The notes: a model not told the origin generated them from the letters alone. Numbered from the stretch's first letter, positions 1-7,582 are shown. The stretch is 50,044 nt of DNA from Spartobacteria bacterium (GCA_003169695.1 PNAS01000064.1:1-50044); one strand, 5' to 3'. Translations and numbers: made by a program.

Positions 1-1
1 C

Positions 2-1402
2 AACAGCGGCTCAAACAACGTGTCGATCTTGTTAGGCGATGGCGCGGGCAATTTCAGCGCCGCCACCAACTTCGACGCTGGCAGTAGTCCTCGCTCGGTA
101 GCGGTGGGCGATTTCAATGGCGATGGCCAGCAAGACCTCGCCGTTGCCAACGCCGGCTCAAACAACGTGTCGATCTTGTTGGGCGATGGCGCGGGCAATT
201 TCAGCGCCGCCACCAACTTCGGCGCCGGCAGTAGTCCGCGCTCGGTAGCGGTGGGCGATTTCAATGGCGATGGCCAGCAAGACCTCGCCGTTGCCAACGC
301 CGGCTCAAACAACGTGTCGATCTTGTTGGGCGATGGCGCGGGCAATTTCAGCGCCGCCACCAACTTCGGCGCTGGCGCTTTTCCTATCTCAGTAACGGTG
401 GGCGATTTCAATGGCGATGGCCAGCAAGACCTCGCCGTTGCCAACAGCAACTCAAACAACGTGTCGATCTTGTTAGGCGATGGCGCGGGCAATTTCAGCG
501 CCGCCACCAACTTCGGCGCTGGCAGTAGTCCTCGCTCAGTAGCGGTCGGCGATTTCAATGACGATGGCCAGCAAGACCTCGCCATGGCGAATCGACTCTC
601 AAACAACGTTTCGATCTTGTTGCGTGTCTGCGCACCAACTCCAACGCCAACATCAACGCCGACAGCTACGGCGACAGCGACAGTTGCTCCGACACCGACG
701 CCATCAGCAACTCCCACGGGTAGCCCTTGTCAAACACCCGCTGCGCCAACAAATCTGGTCGCAACCCCAATCTCATCTAGCCAGATTGGTCTCACGTGGA
801 TTGACAACGCCAATAACGAGACTGGTTATCGGGTGCAACGGTCTCTCAACGGCATAAGCTTTGCCTTCATCGGTGGTGTGCTACCGGCCAATTCCACTTC
901 ATACACAGATACTGGGCGGACATCGGGAACGACCTACTATTATCGAGTCCGGGCGCTTAATGCCTGCGGGAACTCCGCCTCGTCCAACATTGCAAGCGCT
1001 ACAACAATGGGCGGCACTACCCCAACTCCGACACCAACAGCTACGACAACACCAACGTCGACTCCCACCTCGACACCAACTCCGACTCCATCGGCGACTC
1101 CAACACCTGCCCCTTGTCAGACACCCGCTGCGCCAACAGATCTGCTCGCAACCGCATTCTCATCCACTCAGATCAATCTCACGTGGGCTGACAATGCCAA
1201 TAATGAGGCTGGTTATCGGGTGCAACGATCTCTCAACGGCAGAAGCTTTGCCTTCATCGGTGGTGTGCTACCGGCCAATTCCACTTCATACACAGATACT
1301 GGGCAAACACCGGGAACGACCTGCTATTATCGAGTCGGGGCGCTTAATGCCTGCGGGAACTCCGCCTCGTCCAACATTGTCAGCGCTACAACTCCCCCAT
1401 AA
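2..1402 (+). CDS. FG-GAP/VCBS repeat plus fibronectin type III surface protein (5' partial)
   Basis: The frame is open to the left window edge, so the N-terminus with any signal peptide is missing; the GTG at 20 lies inside a repeat and is not the start. The visible part has about four 49-residue FG-GAP/VCBS repeats, each with a DFNGDGQQDLAV calcium-binding-type loop and a SILLGDGAGNF strand. A Thr/Pro linker (TPTPTSTPTATATATV), a fibronectin type III domain, a second Thr/Pro linker and a second, nearly identical fibronectin domain follow. The stop is TAA at 1400-1402. FG-GAP repeats form beta-propeller blades and occur in secreted or surface proteins; the linkers and Fn3 domains fit an extracellular adhesin or carbohydrate-related role, but no ligand can be named. 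No C-terminal sorting motif is visible. Confidence 0.85.
   Translation, partial: NSGSNNVSILLGDGAGNFSAATNFDAGSSPRSVAVGDFNGDGQQDLAVANAGSNNVSILLGDGAGNFSAATNFGAGSSPRSVAVGDFNGDGQQDLAVANAGSNNVSILLGDGAGNFSAATNFGAGAFPISVTVGDFNGDGQQDLAVANSNSNNVSILLGDGAGNFSAATNFGAGSSPRSVAVGDFNDDGQQDLAMANRLSNNVSILLRVCAPTPTPTSTPTATATATVAPTPTPSATPTGSPCQTPAAPTNLVATPISSSQIGLTWIDNANNETGYRVQRSLNGISFAFIGGVLPANSTSYTDTGRTSGTTYYYRVRALNACGNSASSNIASATTMGGTTPTPTPTATTTPTSTPTSTPTPTPSATPTPAPCQTPAAPTDLLATAFSSTQINLTWADNANNEAGYRVQRSLNGRSFAFIGGVLPANSTSYTDTGQTPGTTCYYRVGALNACGNSASSNIVSATTPP
20..607 (+). repeat. Tandem 147-bp coding repeats (FG-GAP units)
   Basis: Four consecutive units start at 20, 167, 314 and 461, exactly 147 bp (49 codons) apart, and a fifth begins at 608 before diverging. 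The units are nearly identical at DNA level, including third codon positions, which indicates recent duplication or gene conversion rather than old protein-level conservation. Copy number may vary and may be mis-assembled. Confidence 0.9.
631..1402 (+). repeat. Tandem 387-bp duplication (Thr/Pro linker plus Fn3)
   Basis: The linker-Fn3 module at about 631-1017 is repeated at about 1018-1402. Matching landmarks, such as CGGTGGTGTG at 871 and 1258, are 387 bp (129 codons) apart. The copies differ at scattered positions but share long identical stretches, so this is a recent in-frame domain duplication. Confidence 0.8.
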
Positions 1403-1874
1403 GAACGCCCGGAGAGCGGCTTGATTCGGCTGTTAACAGCAAATCGGGTTTTTGCCCCAATTTTGCTCATGCAATCTCACATCGTCTGCTGAGATAAAGC
1501 AGAGCGGTAAGGAGTTTCCCAATTGCGCCGAAATGCGTCCCATTTTCTACTGCGAGTATCAGATTGCACGATGGCCGTCCGAATTCGGAAGCCGGTTAAA
1601 CCGCAATTCGATAGCGTCAGAGCGTTCCTTTTTGAGCGAAGCGATTTTCGCCTATATGAGTTCGGTCGCCACAACGAACCTGAAAATGCATCTAAGTTAT
1701 TGCTGATATATCACTTACGCTTACTTGTCGGCGGAGGAATGCGTGTCAAGGAGTTCGCGCAAGAATTGCGCAGTTTCTTTGTGTGAATGCTGTCGCGCTT
1801 GCGAATCTGTTGCGAAAGTCGGGCCGTAACGTCGTTCTCCATCAAGTCAGCGAGTGGGGTCGTGATCTCACTGT
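1403..1874. other. Non-coding gap, no recognised feature
   Basis: Several open frames of 65-87 codons occur on both strands here, but none resembles a known family and they overlap one another. No RNA gene or clear terminator is visible. It may contain decayed sequence, like the flanking region. Confidence 0.5.
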
Positions 1875-2966
1875 TTAAGCGCCCCCTGTCCCACTAGAAA
1901 TTGCTCCTGTAACCGCGCCATGAACCAGAAAAACTTCTTCGCCGAGCTGAAGCGGCGAAATGTCATCCGCATGGCCGGGCTCTATCTCGTCGGAGCATGG
2001 CTGCTTACCCAGGTTGCGAGCACCGTGCTCCCGACATTTGATGTGCCGAGTTGGGCGCTGCGCAGGCACGGAATCGCCTTCCCGCATCTTCATCAGATTA
2101 ACGGTCCGTTCTGCTTCGATCCGCTGGAGGCGCATCGAGTTGGTCCTGCATTTCTTGTTGAACGCTCCCAGCACGTAATTCCGAAGAAGATACCAACAGA
2201 AACTTCTTTCGTTTAAGGAAGTATCGATCAGGTGCTCGACTTTTCGGTGCTCGGCAGGAGCTTCGCTCCAATGCGTCCCAGCTCTCTCGTGATGCGCGGT
2301 ATGCAGGCCGTTATTGAAGAGAAAAAAGTTGAACAGGCCGGTGAAATTTCTCGAATGATTCCAATCCGACTCTTCGTTCGCGTGCACATGCTGCACGTAA
2401 TTGAAGATCAGCACACTGAAGAGTGACACCTGCTGGGGGATGATCACGAAGAGGATCGCTTTCCACCAATCGAGCAGCACGAAGACCGTGATCCACGAGA
2501 TCAGCACCGCATACTGCGCGATGCTCAAATAGAACCTGCCTCGATTCTTGCGGTACAAACCGCCGAGGTATTCTTTGATCGCCCGCTGCTGATAAAATCC
2601 GCTGATAGTCGGGTACGAGAGCAAGGTCAGCAGGTTGTTCCTCTCGCTCACGCGATACCAGATCGTGTGATCGCCGGGTCTGTTATTCAGCCGATGGTGA
2701 TTCTTATTGTGGGTCGGAATCCACGCGAAGACGGGGAAGCCGTAGAAGACGGTCAGCCACCAATCCTGCAGCGTATTGAGCAGATCAGATTTCCACATTC
2801 GGACGTGGTTGTGATTGTGCGTGATGGCCGAGACAGAAACAGAAAGGAAGAGGTAGAGGGTATAGCTCAACCAATGCATTCCGATGGCCGTCCATTGCAG
2901 GACAAACAGCGCTGTGGTTAGAGCCATGTAGGCTAGCGTTCTTAGATCTGCTCTATATCGAAGCAT
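1875..2966 (-). CDS. Membrane fatty-acid desaturase-like protein with a chimeric C-terminal tail
   Basis: This is a membrane di-iron desaturase/hydroxylase-family protein of 363 residues. It has the three histidine boxes expected for iron binding: HNHNH at 50-54, HNKNHH at 86-91 and HTAHH at 222-226, plus an HVHANE segment near 193. Hydrophobic segments lie at about 10-45, 70-82 and 148-190. The family oxidises acyl chains or related lipids at the membrane; the substrate cannot be read from sequence. The family-like part ends near residue 300. The last roughly 63 residues are read from the antisense of an unrelated gene fragment (1920-2063), so the natural end was probably replaced by a rearrangement. 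The ATG at 2966 has no clear Shine-Dalgarno. It may still be functional, since all histidine boxes are intact. Confidence 0.75.
   Translation of the reverse strand: MLRYRADLRTLAYMALTTALFVLQWTAIGMHWLSYTLYLFLSVSVSAITHNHNHVRMWKSDLLNTLQDWWLTVFYGFPVFAWIPTHNKNHHRLNNRPGDHTIWYRVSERNNLLTLLSYPTISGFYQQRAIKEYLGGLYRKNRGRFYLSIAQYAVLISWITVFVLLDWWKAILFVIIPQQVSLFSVLIFNYVQHVHANEESDWNHSRNFTGLFNFFLFNNGLHTAHHERAGTHWSEAPAEHRKVEHLIDTSLNERSFCWYLLRNYVLGAFNKKCRTNSMRLQRIEAERTVNLMKMREGDSVPAQRPTRHIKCREHGARNLGKQPCSDEIEPGHADDISPLQLGEEVFLVHGAVTGAISSGTGGA
1920..2063 (+). pseudogene. Truncated head of a FAELKRRNV-type membrane/TPR regulatory protein
   Basis: The 48 codons from the ATG at 1920 encode MNQKNFFAELKRRNVIRM followed by a hydrophobic helix (GLYLVGAWLLTQVAST) and VLPTFDVPSWALR. 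This is the characteristic N-terminus of a family of membrane-anchored proteins, often with adenylate-cyclase-like or TPR parts, abundant in Verrucomicrobiota and proteobacteria. The match stops at about 2063, where the sequence becomes the 3' end of the opposing desaturase gene. The frame stays open to 2216 but with unrelated residues. It is a 5' fragment left by a deletion or rearrangement. Confidence 0.7.
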
Positions 2967-3330
2967 ATGTGCCTGTCTGCGTCCTTAAATCGGTCCCACT
3001 CTCAACGGTCGACTGCAAGAGGCTGGTTTGCTCGCCAAGGTTCGGGTTGCGCAGATACGTTACTGCCCGTTTCCCCCGTGTTTTCGCGAAACCCTACCAC
3101 CAGCCCTATTGAAACGCGAGAGTCTTGTTTCATCTTCGCACCCCGATGCGTATCAGACCGGAGGACGTGATTAAATCCCCCGACGGTGAGACACGAGACC
3201 GCTACACACCGGCTGATTTCTTTTCGAGTGTACGAGTTTTGAATCGCGAAATGAGGCGAAACAGGGTGTTTTTTTGGCAGATTGGAGCTGAGTATTCGGC
3301 CGGGGGCGAGAGCTTGGCCACGTCAGCAAG
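2967..3330. other. Intergenic gap, no recognised gene
   Basis: This separates the minus-strand desaturase from the plus-strand DUF4145 gene and should hold promoters for both. Short open frames at 2967-3170 and 3125-3436 show no recognisable similarity. I cannot assign -35/-10 elements with confidence. Confidence 0.4.
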
Positions 3331-3933
3331 TTGTTTGAGAAGAATTACCGGCGAACGGAAGATCAGCTGCGGGTTCGCTTTCAGTTATTCAAGTGTGCAG
3401 GATGCGGACGCGGCGGTTTGGGCAGTATTCGGATGATGGACGTGCATCACTCTTATCCCGACGACATCTGGGAGCTCCTGGACTTTTACCCAGAAGCAAA
3501 ACAGCGGTTGCCGCTCCCATCCCGGGTTCCTAAGGGGATTCAAAACGAGTTTCGAGAAGCGGAGTTGTGTGTGGAACACGAGTGCTTCGGAGCCGGAGCG
3601 GCCCTATTCCGGTCGGCGCTGGACAAGACGATGCGGTCGAACGGTTACAAAACCAAACAAACTAGGAATCTTCAGATCCAGATCGACGAGGCGGCGTCCG
3701 ACGGCGTTATCACTGCGGCGCGTCAACGACGGGCGCACGAGGAGGTTCGAGTGTTAGGCAACGATGTCCTGCACGACGAGTGGCATCAAATCTCGCTTGA
3801 CGATGTCGACGCAGCTCATCGCTACGTGCAGCGCATACTTGAGGACTTCTACGATGATCGGGATTCAGTCCTGAAGCTCCTTCGGACTGCTGGACGCGTG
3901 CCAGCCGAAGATCAAGATAGCACTGATGCGTAA
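3331..3933 (+). CDS. DUF4145 domain protein
   Basis: This is a 200-residue protein with an N-terminal CxxC (FKCAGCGRGG, possibly half a zinc ribbon) and a C-terminal DUF4145 domain. The domain core is seen in RVPKGIQNEFREAELCVE, then the GAALFRSALDKTM helix and RRAHEEVRVLGNDVLHDEW. DUF4145 is often found alone or fused within restriction-modification and other defence loci; its biochemical role is not established. The start is uncertain: TTG at 3331 is the first start-like codon, and the frame is open upstream only to 3292. The stop codon (3931-3933) overlaps the ATG of the next gene, a DNA methyltransferase head, so both were co-translated. This context supports a former restriction or defence operon. 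Confidence 0.65.
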   Translation: MFEKNYRRTEDQLRVRFQLFKCAGCGRGGLGSIRMMDVHHSYPDDIWELLDFYPEAKQRLPLPSRVPKGIQNEFREAELCVEHECFGAGAALFRSALDKTMRSNGYKTKQTRNLQIQIDEAASDGVITAARQRRAHEEVRVLGNDVLHDEWHQISLDDVDAAHRYVQRILEDFYDDRDSVLKLLRTAGRVPAEDQDSTDA

Positions 3934-4102
3934 CGAACTTGACGTGCTTTTGGACAAGGTCGAAGACCAGTCCCTGCGTGCCGACATTCGCGCGCAAGTG
4001 GACCGCGTACGAGCCAAGCGGACATTCGGCCTGGTGTTTGAGTCGCACTTGCCAGAGCGGGTTCGGTTGCCCGAGCATCCCCAGAGACAGTACTGTTCGT
4101 AA
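3926..4102 (+). pseudogene. Truncated N-terminus of a site-specific DNA methyltransferase
   Basis: The ATG at 3926 overlaps the end of the DUF4145 gene. The 58 codons read MRNELDVLLDKVEDQS, then LRADIRAQVDRVRAKRTFG, LVFESHLPERVRLPEHP, and end at TAA 4100-4102. The pattern FGLVFE-HxPE followed by a VRLP-type segment is the usual beginning of large type III-like or N6/N4 DNA methyltransferases in restriction systems. Here it stops after about 52 recognisable residues, at about 4081, where an unrelated beta-helix fragment begins on the other strand. The SAM-binding and catalytic motifs are absent, so the product cannot methylate DNA. The family call rests on recalled resemblance to such N-termini. 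Confidence 0.55.
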
Positions 4103-4133
4103 TAGTCAGCGTGCCGCCATCAAGGTTGGTGCC
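4080..4133 (-). pseudogene. Fragment of a right-handed beta-helix / autotransporter-like repeat protein
   Basis: On the minus strand this short stretch encodes GTNLDGGTLTITNSTVSG. The NxGGTLTITNSTVSG pattern is the repeated rung of large secreted beta-helix proteins common in Verrucomicrobiota and Planctomycetes. No start, further rungs or stop context remain. It abuts the methyltransferase remnant at about 4081, so two unrelated gene pieces have been joined. Confidence 0.5.
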
Positions 4134-4191
4134 CAGTTCGCCGAAAAATTGAAAGGCTTCAAATCCCCCTTCGTCTCTTCTGCCCGCGTGC

Positions 4192-4773
4192 TCAGCCACG
4201 ACTCTGCGGACTACTGGCAGCGGCGACTTTGACGGAGTTGAAGATGGCTTCGATAACACTCTTGACCGACGTCGAATCGCCGCTCGGGAACGAGAACACC
4301 AGTATCACAACCTCCTTTTCCGCAAGCTGGAAATAGTAGTCGACCCACACGAAACCACTGGTCGCGTCCCGCTGATACCGGACGAAGTGCGCTTGTTGGC
4401 CCGCGTTGTTTTTCAGCGAACCCTTTTCAAGCAACTTATATCCAGGCTCTTTTTTTTCCAAACTGCCGGTGATCATCTTCTCCATAATCGCTTCGGGCGA
4501 TAGCACATTCGATACGACAAACGCACTCAAACTCACACCGGGCGGTCCGTGTGCCCCTAGGTCTGCCCCTGAGGATTTATCCTTCTGCGGCTGCACCGTC
4601 CAACTGGCGGGGAGTTGTAAAGAGTAATTGTGGAGCGGAGGGAAGTCCCGGCCGCCAAAGGTCACCTCCGCCGCGGAGCAGCGTTCGGTGGCCGAGAGAG
4701 TAAGCAGTACTACCGCGAGGCAGAGAGTGCGCACCGCAGGAGGACGCCCCGAGAAGAGAAAAGGAAGAGACAT
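4192..4773 (-). CDS. Secreted hypothetical protein (PsbP/DcrB-like fold possible)
   Basis: This is a 193-residue protein with a clear signal peptide: an N-terminal stretch with arginine, the hydrophobic core TLCLAVVLLTLSA, and a likely cleavage near CSAAE at about residue 35. The mature part starts with NYSLQLPASWTVQ, a pattern seen in small beta-rich proteins such as PsbP/DcrB-type domains (a short amphipathic sequence beginning with a PxxW motif). It continues with AHFVRYQR, GFVWVDYYFQLAEKEVVILVF and ends near VKSVIEAIFNSVKVA. The assignment to that fold is tentative and no catalytic residues are seen. The gene stands alone; the ATG is at 4773. Confidence 0.6.
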   Translation of the reverse strand: MSLPFLFSGRPPAVRTLCLAVVLLTLSATERCSAAEVTFGGRDFPPLHNYSLQLPASWTVQPQKDKSSGADLGAHGPPGVSLSAFVVSNVLSPEAIMEKMITGSLEKKEPGYKLLEKGSLKNNAGQQAHFVRYQRDATSGFVWVDYYFQLAEKEVVILVFSFPSGDSTSVKSVIEAIFNSVKVAAASSPQSRG

Positions 4774-4837
4774 GATGCCCTTTTATAGTGTTTTTCCTTA
4801 GCGCCAACCAAATTTTCCTCTGCGATTGGTAGATAGC

Positions 4838-5110
4838 CTACCGCTTCGGCTCGGCACCCATCAGCCGTTCCCATTCTTCGAGGCTACCACGAAAGCCAAG
4901 GTTGCACGCGGTCTGCCAGCTCAGGCAGGCCGCCATCTCGCTTCGTTTGCCGCTCTTGGTGTCCGGCATGTTCCGGTATTGGCCGCGCGAGACGAAGATA
5001 TGTGACGCAAGCGGATCATGCTCGGCCCGCATCTTTTCCAAAACGGACTCCGTTTCCCGGAGCGCCTCGCCAAGGCGTTTTAGGGCGTTCTGGAGCTGAC
5101 TTACCTGCAT
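4838..5110 (-). CDS. Small hypothetical protein with N-terminal coiled coil
   Basis: I do not recognise this 90-residue protein. I place the start at the ATG at 5110 (MQVSQLQNALKRLGEAL) because the 12 codons upstream are hydrophobic and out of character. Residues 1-30 form a plausible coiled coil with heptad leucines. The C-terminal half, GKRSEMAACLSWQTACNLGF then RGSLEEWERLM, looks like a compact helical segment. Residue composition is normal and not arginine-rich, which supports real coding. There is no operon partner: the nearest neighbours are a secreted protein gene on the same strand, 65 bp away, and a decayed integrase. Confidence 0.5.
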   Translation of the reverse strand: MQVSQLQNALKRLGEALRETESVLEKMRAEHDPLASHIFVSRGQYRNMPDTKSGKRSEMAACLSWQTACNLGFRGSLEEWERLMGAEPKR

Positions 5111-5358
5111 GCTGTTCACACGAACATATATGAAGAAAAACGTCAATTTGGTTTTATGAGTACGATCAACAGATGAATCACACCCTCGTGCCGCGGGTCC
5201 GATACGCGGCTAGGCGGAAGAAGCCAATCGACACTTGCGCAATCAGGGCAGAAAGGAAGAAGTGGCGCGATCAACTGGCAAGACTAAAGACGTGGAAAAC
5301 TGTAATTACTTCGCCATGCGTCCGACAGACCATGTCCATCATTGGGCTTCCAATTTGC

Positions 5359-5877
5359 TTAGCCAGCCCACGTGCGTCGCGCGATCGCGAGCTGCGCCTT
5401 GTTTTCTAAATCGGAAACGGCCGGACGAATCGGTCGCTCGATCACGTCGCCGAAGATGAGGTAATTATTCGCGCGAGCAAACGCATCACGCACGTTGCCG
5501 CATGCGCCAATCGCAATGAAAGCAGCGGCTTTCCTCGGCACTTTCCATCGGCGCACGAGGAAGTCTGTTATAGCGGGCGCTTTGCGGGCGGACGTTCGCC
5601 CACAGGTCGCACTCGGCCATTGGGATTTCAATCGTTCTAGAATTGCTTTCTTCGCTTTGACCGAACTCGCTGAAAGGTGCGCGAATGTTTCCGAGTAGCG
5701 GTCACAGAGTTCCTCGACCGTAAGTTTGCCGAGTTTCGGATCGATCTTAAGCTTTTTCGCACGAAAGTTGGCGAGCTCCCGAGCCGCCAATTTGCGATCG
5801 GTCACACCAAGCGATTCGGCGAAACAACTTGCCGTGAATGCGGACGTGGGCAAAATAAACGCCTCGATGTTGAACAT
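5359..5877 (-). pseudogene. Decayed tyrosine recombinase / phage-type integrase
   Basis: The middle of this 172-codon frame, SLGVTDRKLAARELANFR followed by LGKLTVEELCDRYSETFAHL and then SSVKAKKAILERLKSQWPS, matches the N-terminal and SAM-like core-binding part of site-specific tyrosine integrases. The start (MFNIEAFILPTSAF) and the sequence after QWPS are scrambled, although pieces such as FLVRRWKVPRKAAAF and NVRDAFARANN still resemble the core-binding helices. The catalytic domain with its R-H-R-Y residues is missing entirely. It lies 159 bp upstream of the tRNA-Asn gene, in keeping with a past tRNA-targeted element. Frameshifts and 3' deletion make it a pseudogene. Confidence 0.6.
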
Positions 5878-6035
5878 CTGTGCAGACCTTGCGCGACTCG
5901 TTTTAGAGTTCCGCCTTCCGGCTTATTCGGAGGTGTCTCCATGACCCTCGAAAATGCCAGTATCAGATATCAGCATCAAATTCAAAATATTAATATTTGG
6001 AATGCGCGGCTAAAGCGCTTATCAATAAGTATTTA

Positions 6036-6110
6036 TCCAGAGTAGCTCAGTGGTAGAGCGGTCGGCTGTTAACCGATTGGTCGTAGGTTCGAATCCTACC
6101 TCTGGAGCCA
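6036..6110 (+). tRNA. tRNA-Asn (anticodon GTT), CCA encoded
   Basis: The 75-nt cloverleaf folds fully: acceptor stem TCCAGAG (6036-6042) with CTCTGGA (6100-6106), D stem GCTC/GAGC, anticodon stem GTCGG/CCGAT with loop CTGTTAA (anticodon GTT at 6068-6070), a 5-nt variable loop, and T stem GTAGG/CCTAC with loop TTCGAAT. The discriminator is G6107, followed by a genomically encoded CCA. It is a likely integration target; see the direct repeat of its last 12 bases. Confidence 0.97.
6099..6110 (+). repeat. Candidate attachment site, left copy (tRNA-Asn 3' end)
   Basis: CCTCTGGAGCCA forms the last 12 bases of tRNA-Asn and recurs exactly at 7571-7582. Tyrosine recombinases commonly integrate at tRNA 3' ends and leave such a partial duplication at the far end of the element. 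Confidence 0.45.
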
Positions 6111-6203
6111 CACCTGCACGGCTTCGGACGGCTACTAGTCTAGTTTCGCCAAGCCAGAACGATTGCCTCTTTCCTTCCGCTGGTAACCAAATAGTCTCCC
6201 GAT

Positions 6204-7379
6204 ATGAAAACGAATCGGTTGGTGTTCATGCTTTTTTTGCTATGGATTGCCGCTGTCTTTCAGCTGGCAGCGCAACAGACTAAGACTGATCAAAAACCGA
6301 TTGAGGAGGTCAAGGCCAAGGCAGAGGCAGGCGAGGCAAATTCCCAGCTTGAACTCGGTCTTCGCTACCACAACGGCGAAGGTGTGGCCAAGGATCCTGT
6401 GGAGGCGGCCAAATGGTTTCGCAAAGCCGCCGAGCAGAATATCGCCCGGGCTCAATACGATTTGGGCATCTGCTACGCCAATGGCGAAGGCGTGGCGAAA
6501 GATCCGGTGGAGGCGGTGAAATGGTATCGTAAAGCCGCCGAACAAAATTACGCCCGAGCTCAATCCAATCTGGGCATCTGCTACCACAAGGGCGAAGGCG
6601 TGGCCAAGGACTTGGCTGAGGCGGTGAAATGGTATCGCAAAGCCGCCGAGCAGAATTACACCTGGGCTCAACTCAATTTGGGCTTCTGCTACAAGAAGGG
6701 CGAGGGCGTGGCGAAGGATCCTGTGGAGGCGGTGAAGTGGTTTCGCAAAGCCGCCGAGCAGAATCTTGCCGACGCTCAATTGCGTTTGGGCAATTGCTAC
6801 GCCGTGGGCGTGGGCGTGTCCAAGGATTATGTAGAGGCGGCGAAGTGGTATCGCAAAGCCGCCGAGCAGAATCTCGCCGAGGCCCAATCCGATTTGGGCT
6901 TCTGCTACATGCAGGGCGAGGGCGTGGCGAAGGATTATGTAGAGGCTTACAAGTGGGAGCTGCTGGCGGCGGGGCAGGGCGATGAGCTTGCAAAGAAAAC
7001 CATGACCGTTTTGGATCAGGTGGAGACGGTGAAGTTGTATCGCAAAGCCTCCGAGCAGAATCTCGCCGAGGCCCAATTCACTTTGGGCGTCTGCTACCAC
7101 AAAGGCGATGGTGTGGCCAAGGATCTTGTGGAGGCGGCAAAATGGTTTCGCAGAGCCGCCGAGCAGAATATCGCCCGGGCTCAATACGAATTGGGCTTCT
7201 GCTACACGATGGGCGAGGGCGTGGCGAAGGATCATGTAGAGGCTTACAAGTGGGAGTTGCTGGCGTCGGGGCAGGGCGATGAGCTTGCAAAGAAAACTAT
7301 GACCATTTTAGAAAGTCAGATGACACCCGAGCAGATCGCGGAAGCACAAAAGCTGGCGCGCAATTTCAAGCCGCGGTAG
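6204..7379 (+). CDS. Secreted Sel1-like repeat protein
   Basis: The 391-residue protein has a signal peptide (hydrophobic LVFMLFLLWIAAVFQLA, cleavage near AAQQ). It then carries eight or more 36-residue Sel1 repeats of the form AEQNxxxAQxxLGxCYxxGEGVAKDxVEAxKWYRKA. Sel1 repeats are alpha-helical solenoids used for protein binding, often in the periplasm or at the surface. A cap-like segment (VEAYKWELLAAGQGDELAKK) occurs twice, at about residues 249-275 and at the end, so an entire repeat block with its cap was duplicated; the normal terminus MTPEQIAEAQKLARNF occurs only once. The gene lies alone between two copies of the tRNA-Asn 3' end and may be cargo of a former element. A long open frame on the opposite strand is a shadow of the repeats. 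Confidence 0.9.
   Translation: MKTNRLVFMLFLLWIAAVFQLAAQQTKTDQKPIEEVKAKAEAGEANSQLELGLRYHNGEGVAKDPVEAAKWFRKAAEQNIARAQYDLGICYANGEGVAKDPVEAVKWYRKAAEQNYARAQSNLGICYHKGEGVAKDLAEAVKWYRKAAEQNYTWAQLNLGFCYKKGEGVAKDPVEAVKWFRKAAEQNLADAQLRLGNCYAVGVGVSKDYVEAAKWYRKAAEQNLAEAQSDLGFCYMQGEGVAKDYVEAYKWELLAAGQGDELAKKTMTVLDQVETVKLYRKASEQNLAEAQFTLGVCYHKGDGVAKDLVEAAKWFRRAAEQNIARAQYELGFCYTMGEGVAKDHVEAYKWELLASGQGDELAKKTMTILESQMTPEQIAEAQKLARNFKPR
6375..7235 (+). repeat. 108-bp coding repeats (Sel1 units)
   Basis: The GGCGAAGG landmark recurs at a 108-bp (36-codon) period from 6375 (next at 6483). Units are highly similar in DNA, which explains the unusually long open frames on both strands. Confidence 0.8.
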
Positions 7380-7570
7380 GTGCCATCCGCGGGGAGCGAT
7401 GGTTCCAGCACTGATGTGTAGTCGGCCGCCAGGATACCGAAGGCAACTGCCAGCAGAATTGCCAGCAAACAGCAATGAAAGAGCCCGCGCGAGTAGTCGC
7501 CGGTTACGCTTGATTACGTAGGCGTAAACTGCTTATATTCAGAGAAATATAGTGGAAAGCACCACCAAAT

Positions 7571-7582
7571 CCTCTGGAGCCA
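7571..7582 (+). repeat. Candidate attachment site, right copy
   Basis: An exact 12-bp copy of the tRNA-Asn 3' end (CCTCTGGAGCCA) lies 1,472 bp from the tRNA copy in direct orientation, with no tRNA structure around it. The AAT before it may be a weak continuation of the T-loop side, but only 12 bases match cleanly. Confidence 0.45.

Noticed and set aside
1452..1786. Overlapping small frames in the gap after the FG-GAP gene
   Set aside because: They have no family resemblance, overlap on both strands and lack ribosome-binding sites.
6240..7235. 331-codon open frame antisense to the Sel1 gene
   Set aside because: It mirrors the 108-bp repeats of the Sel1 gene; the periodic sequence avoids stops on both strands, and the product has no independent similarity.
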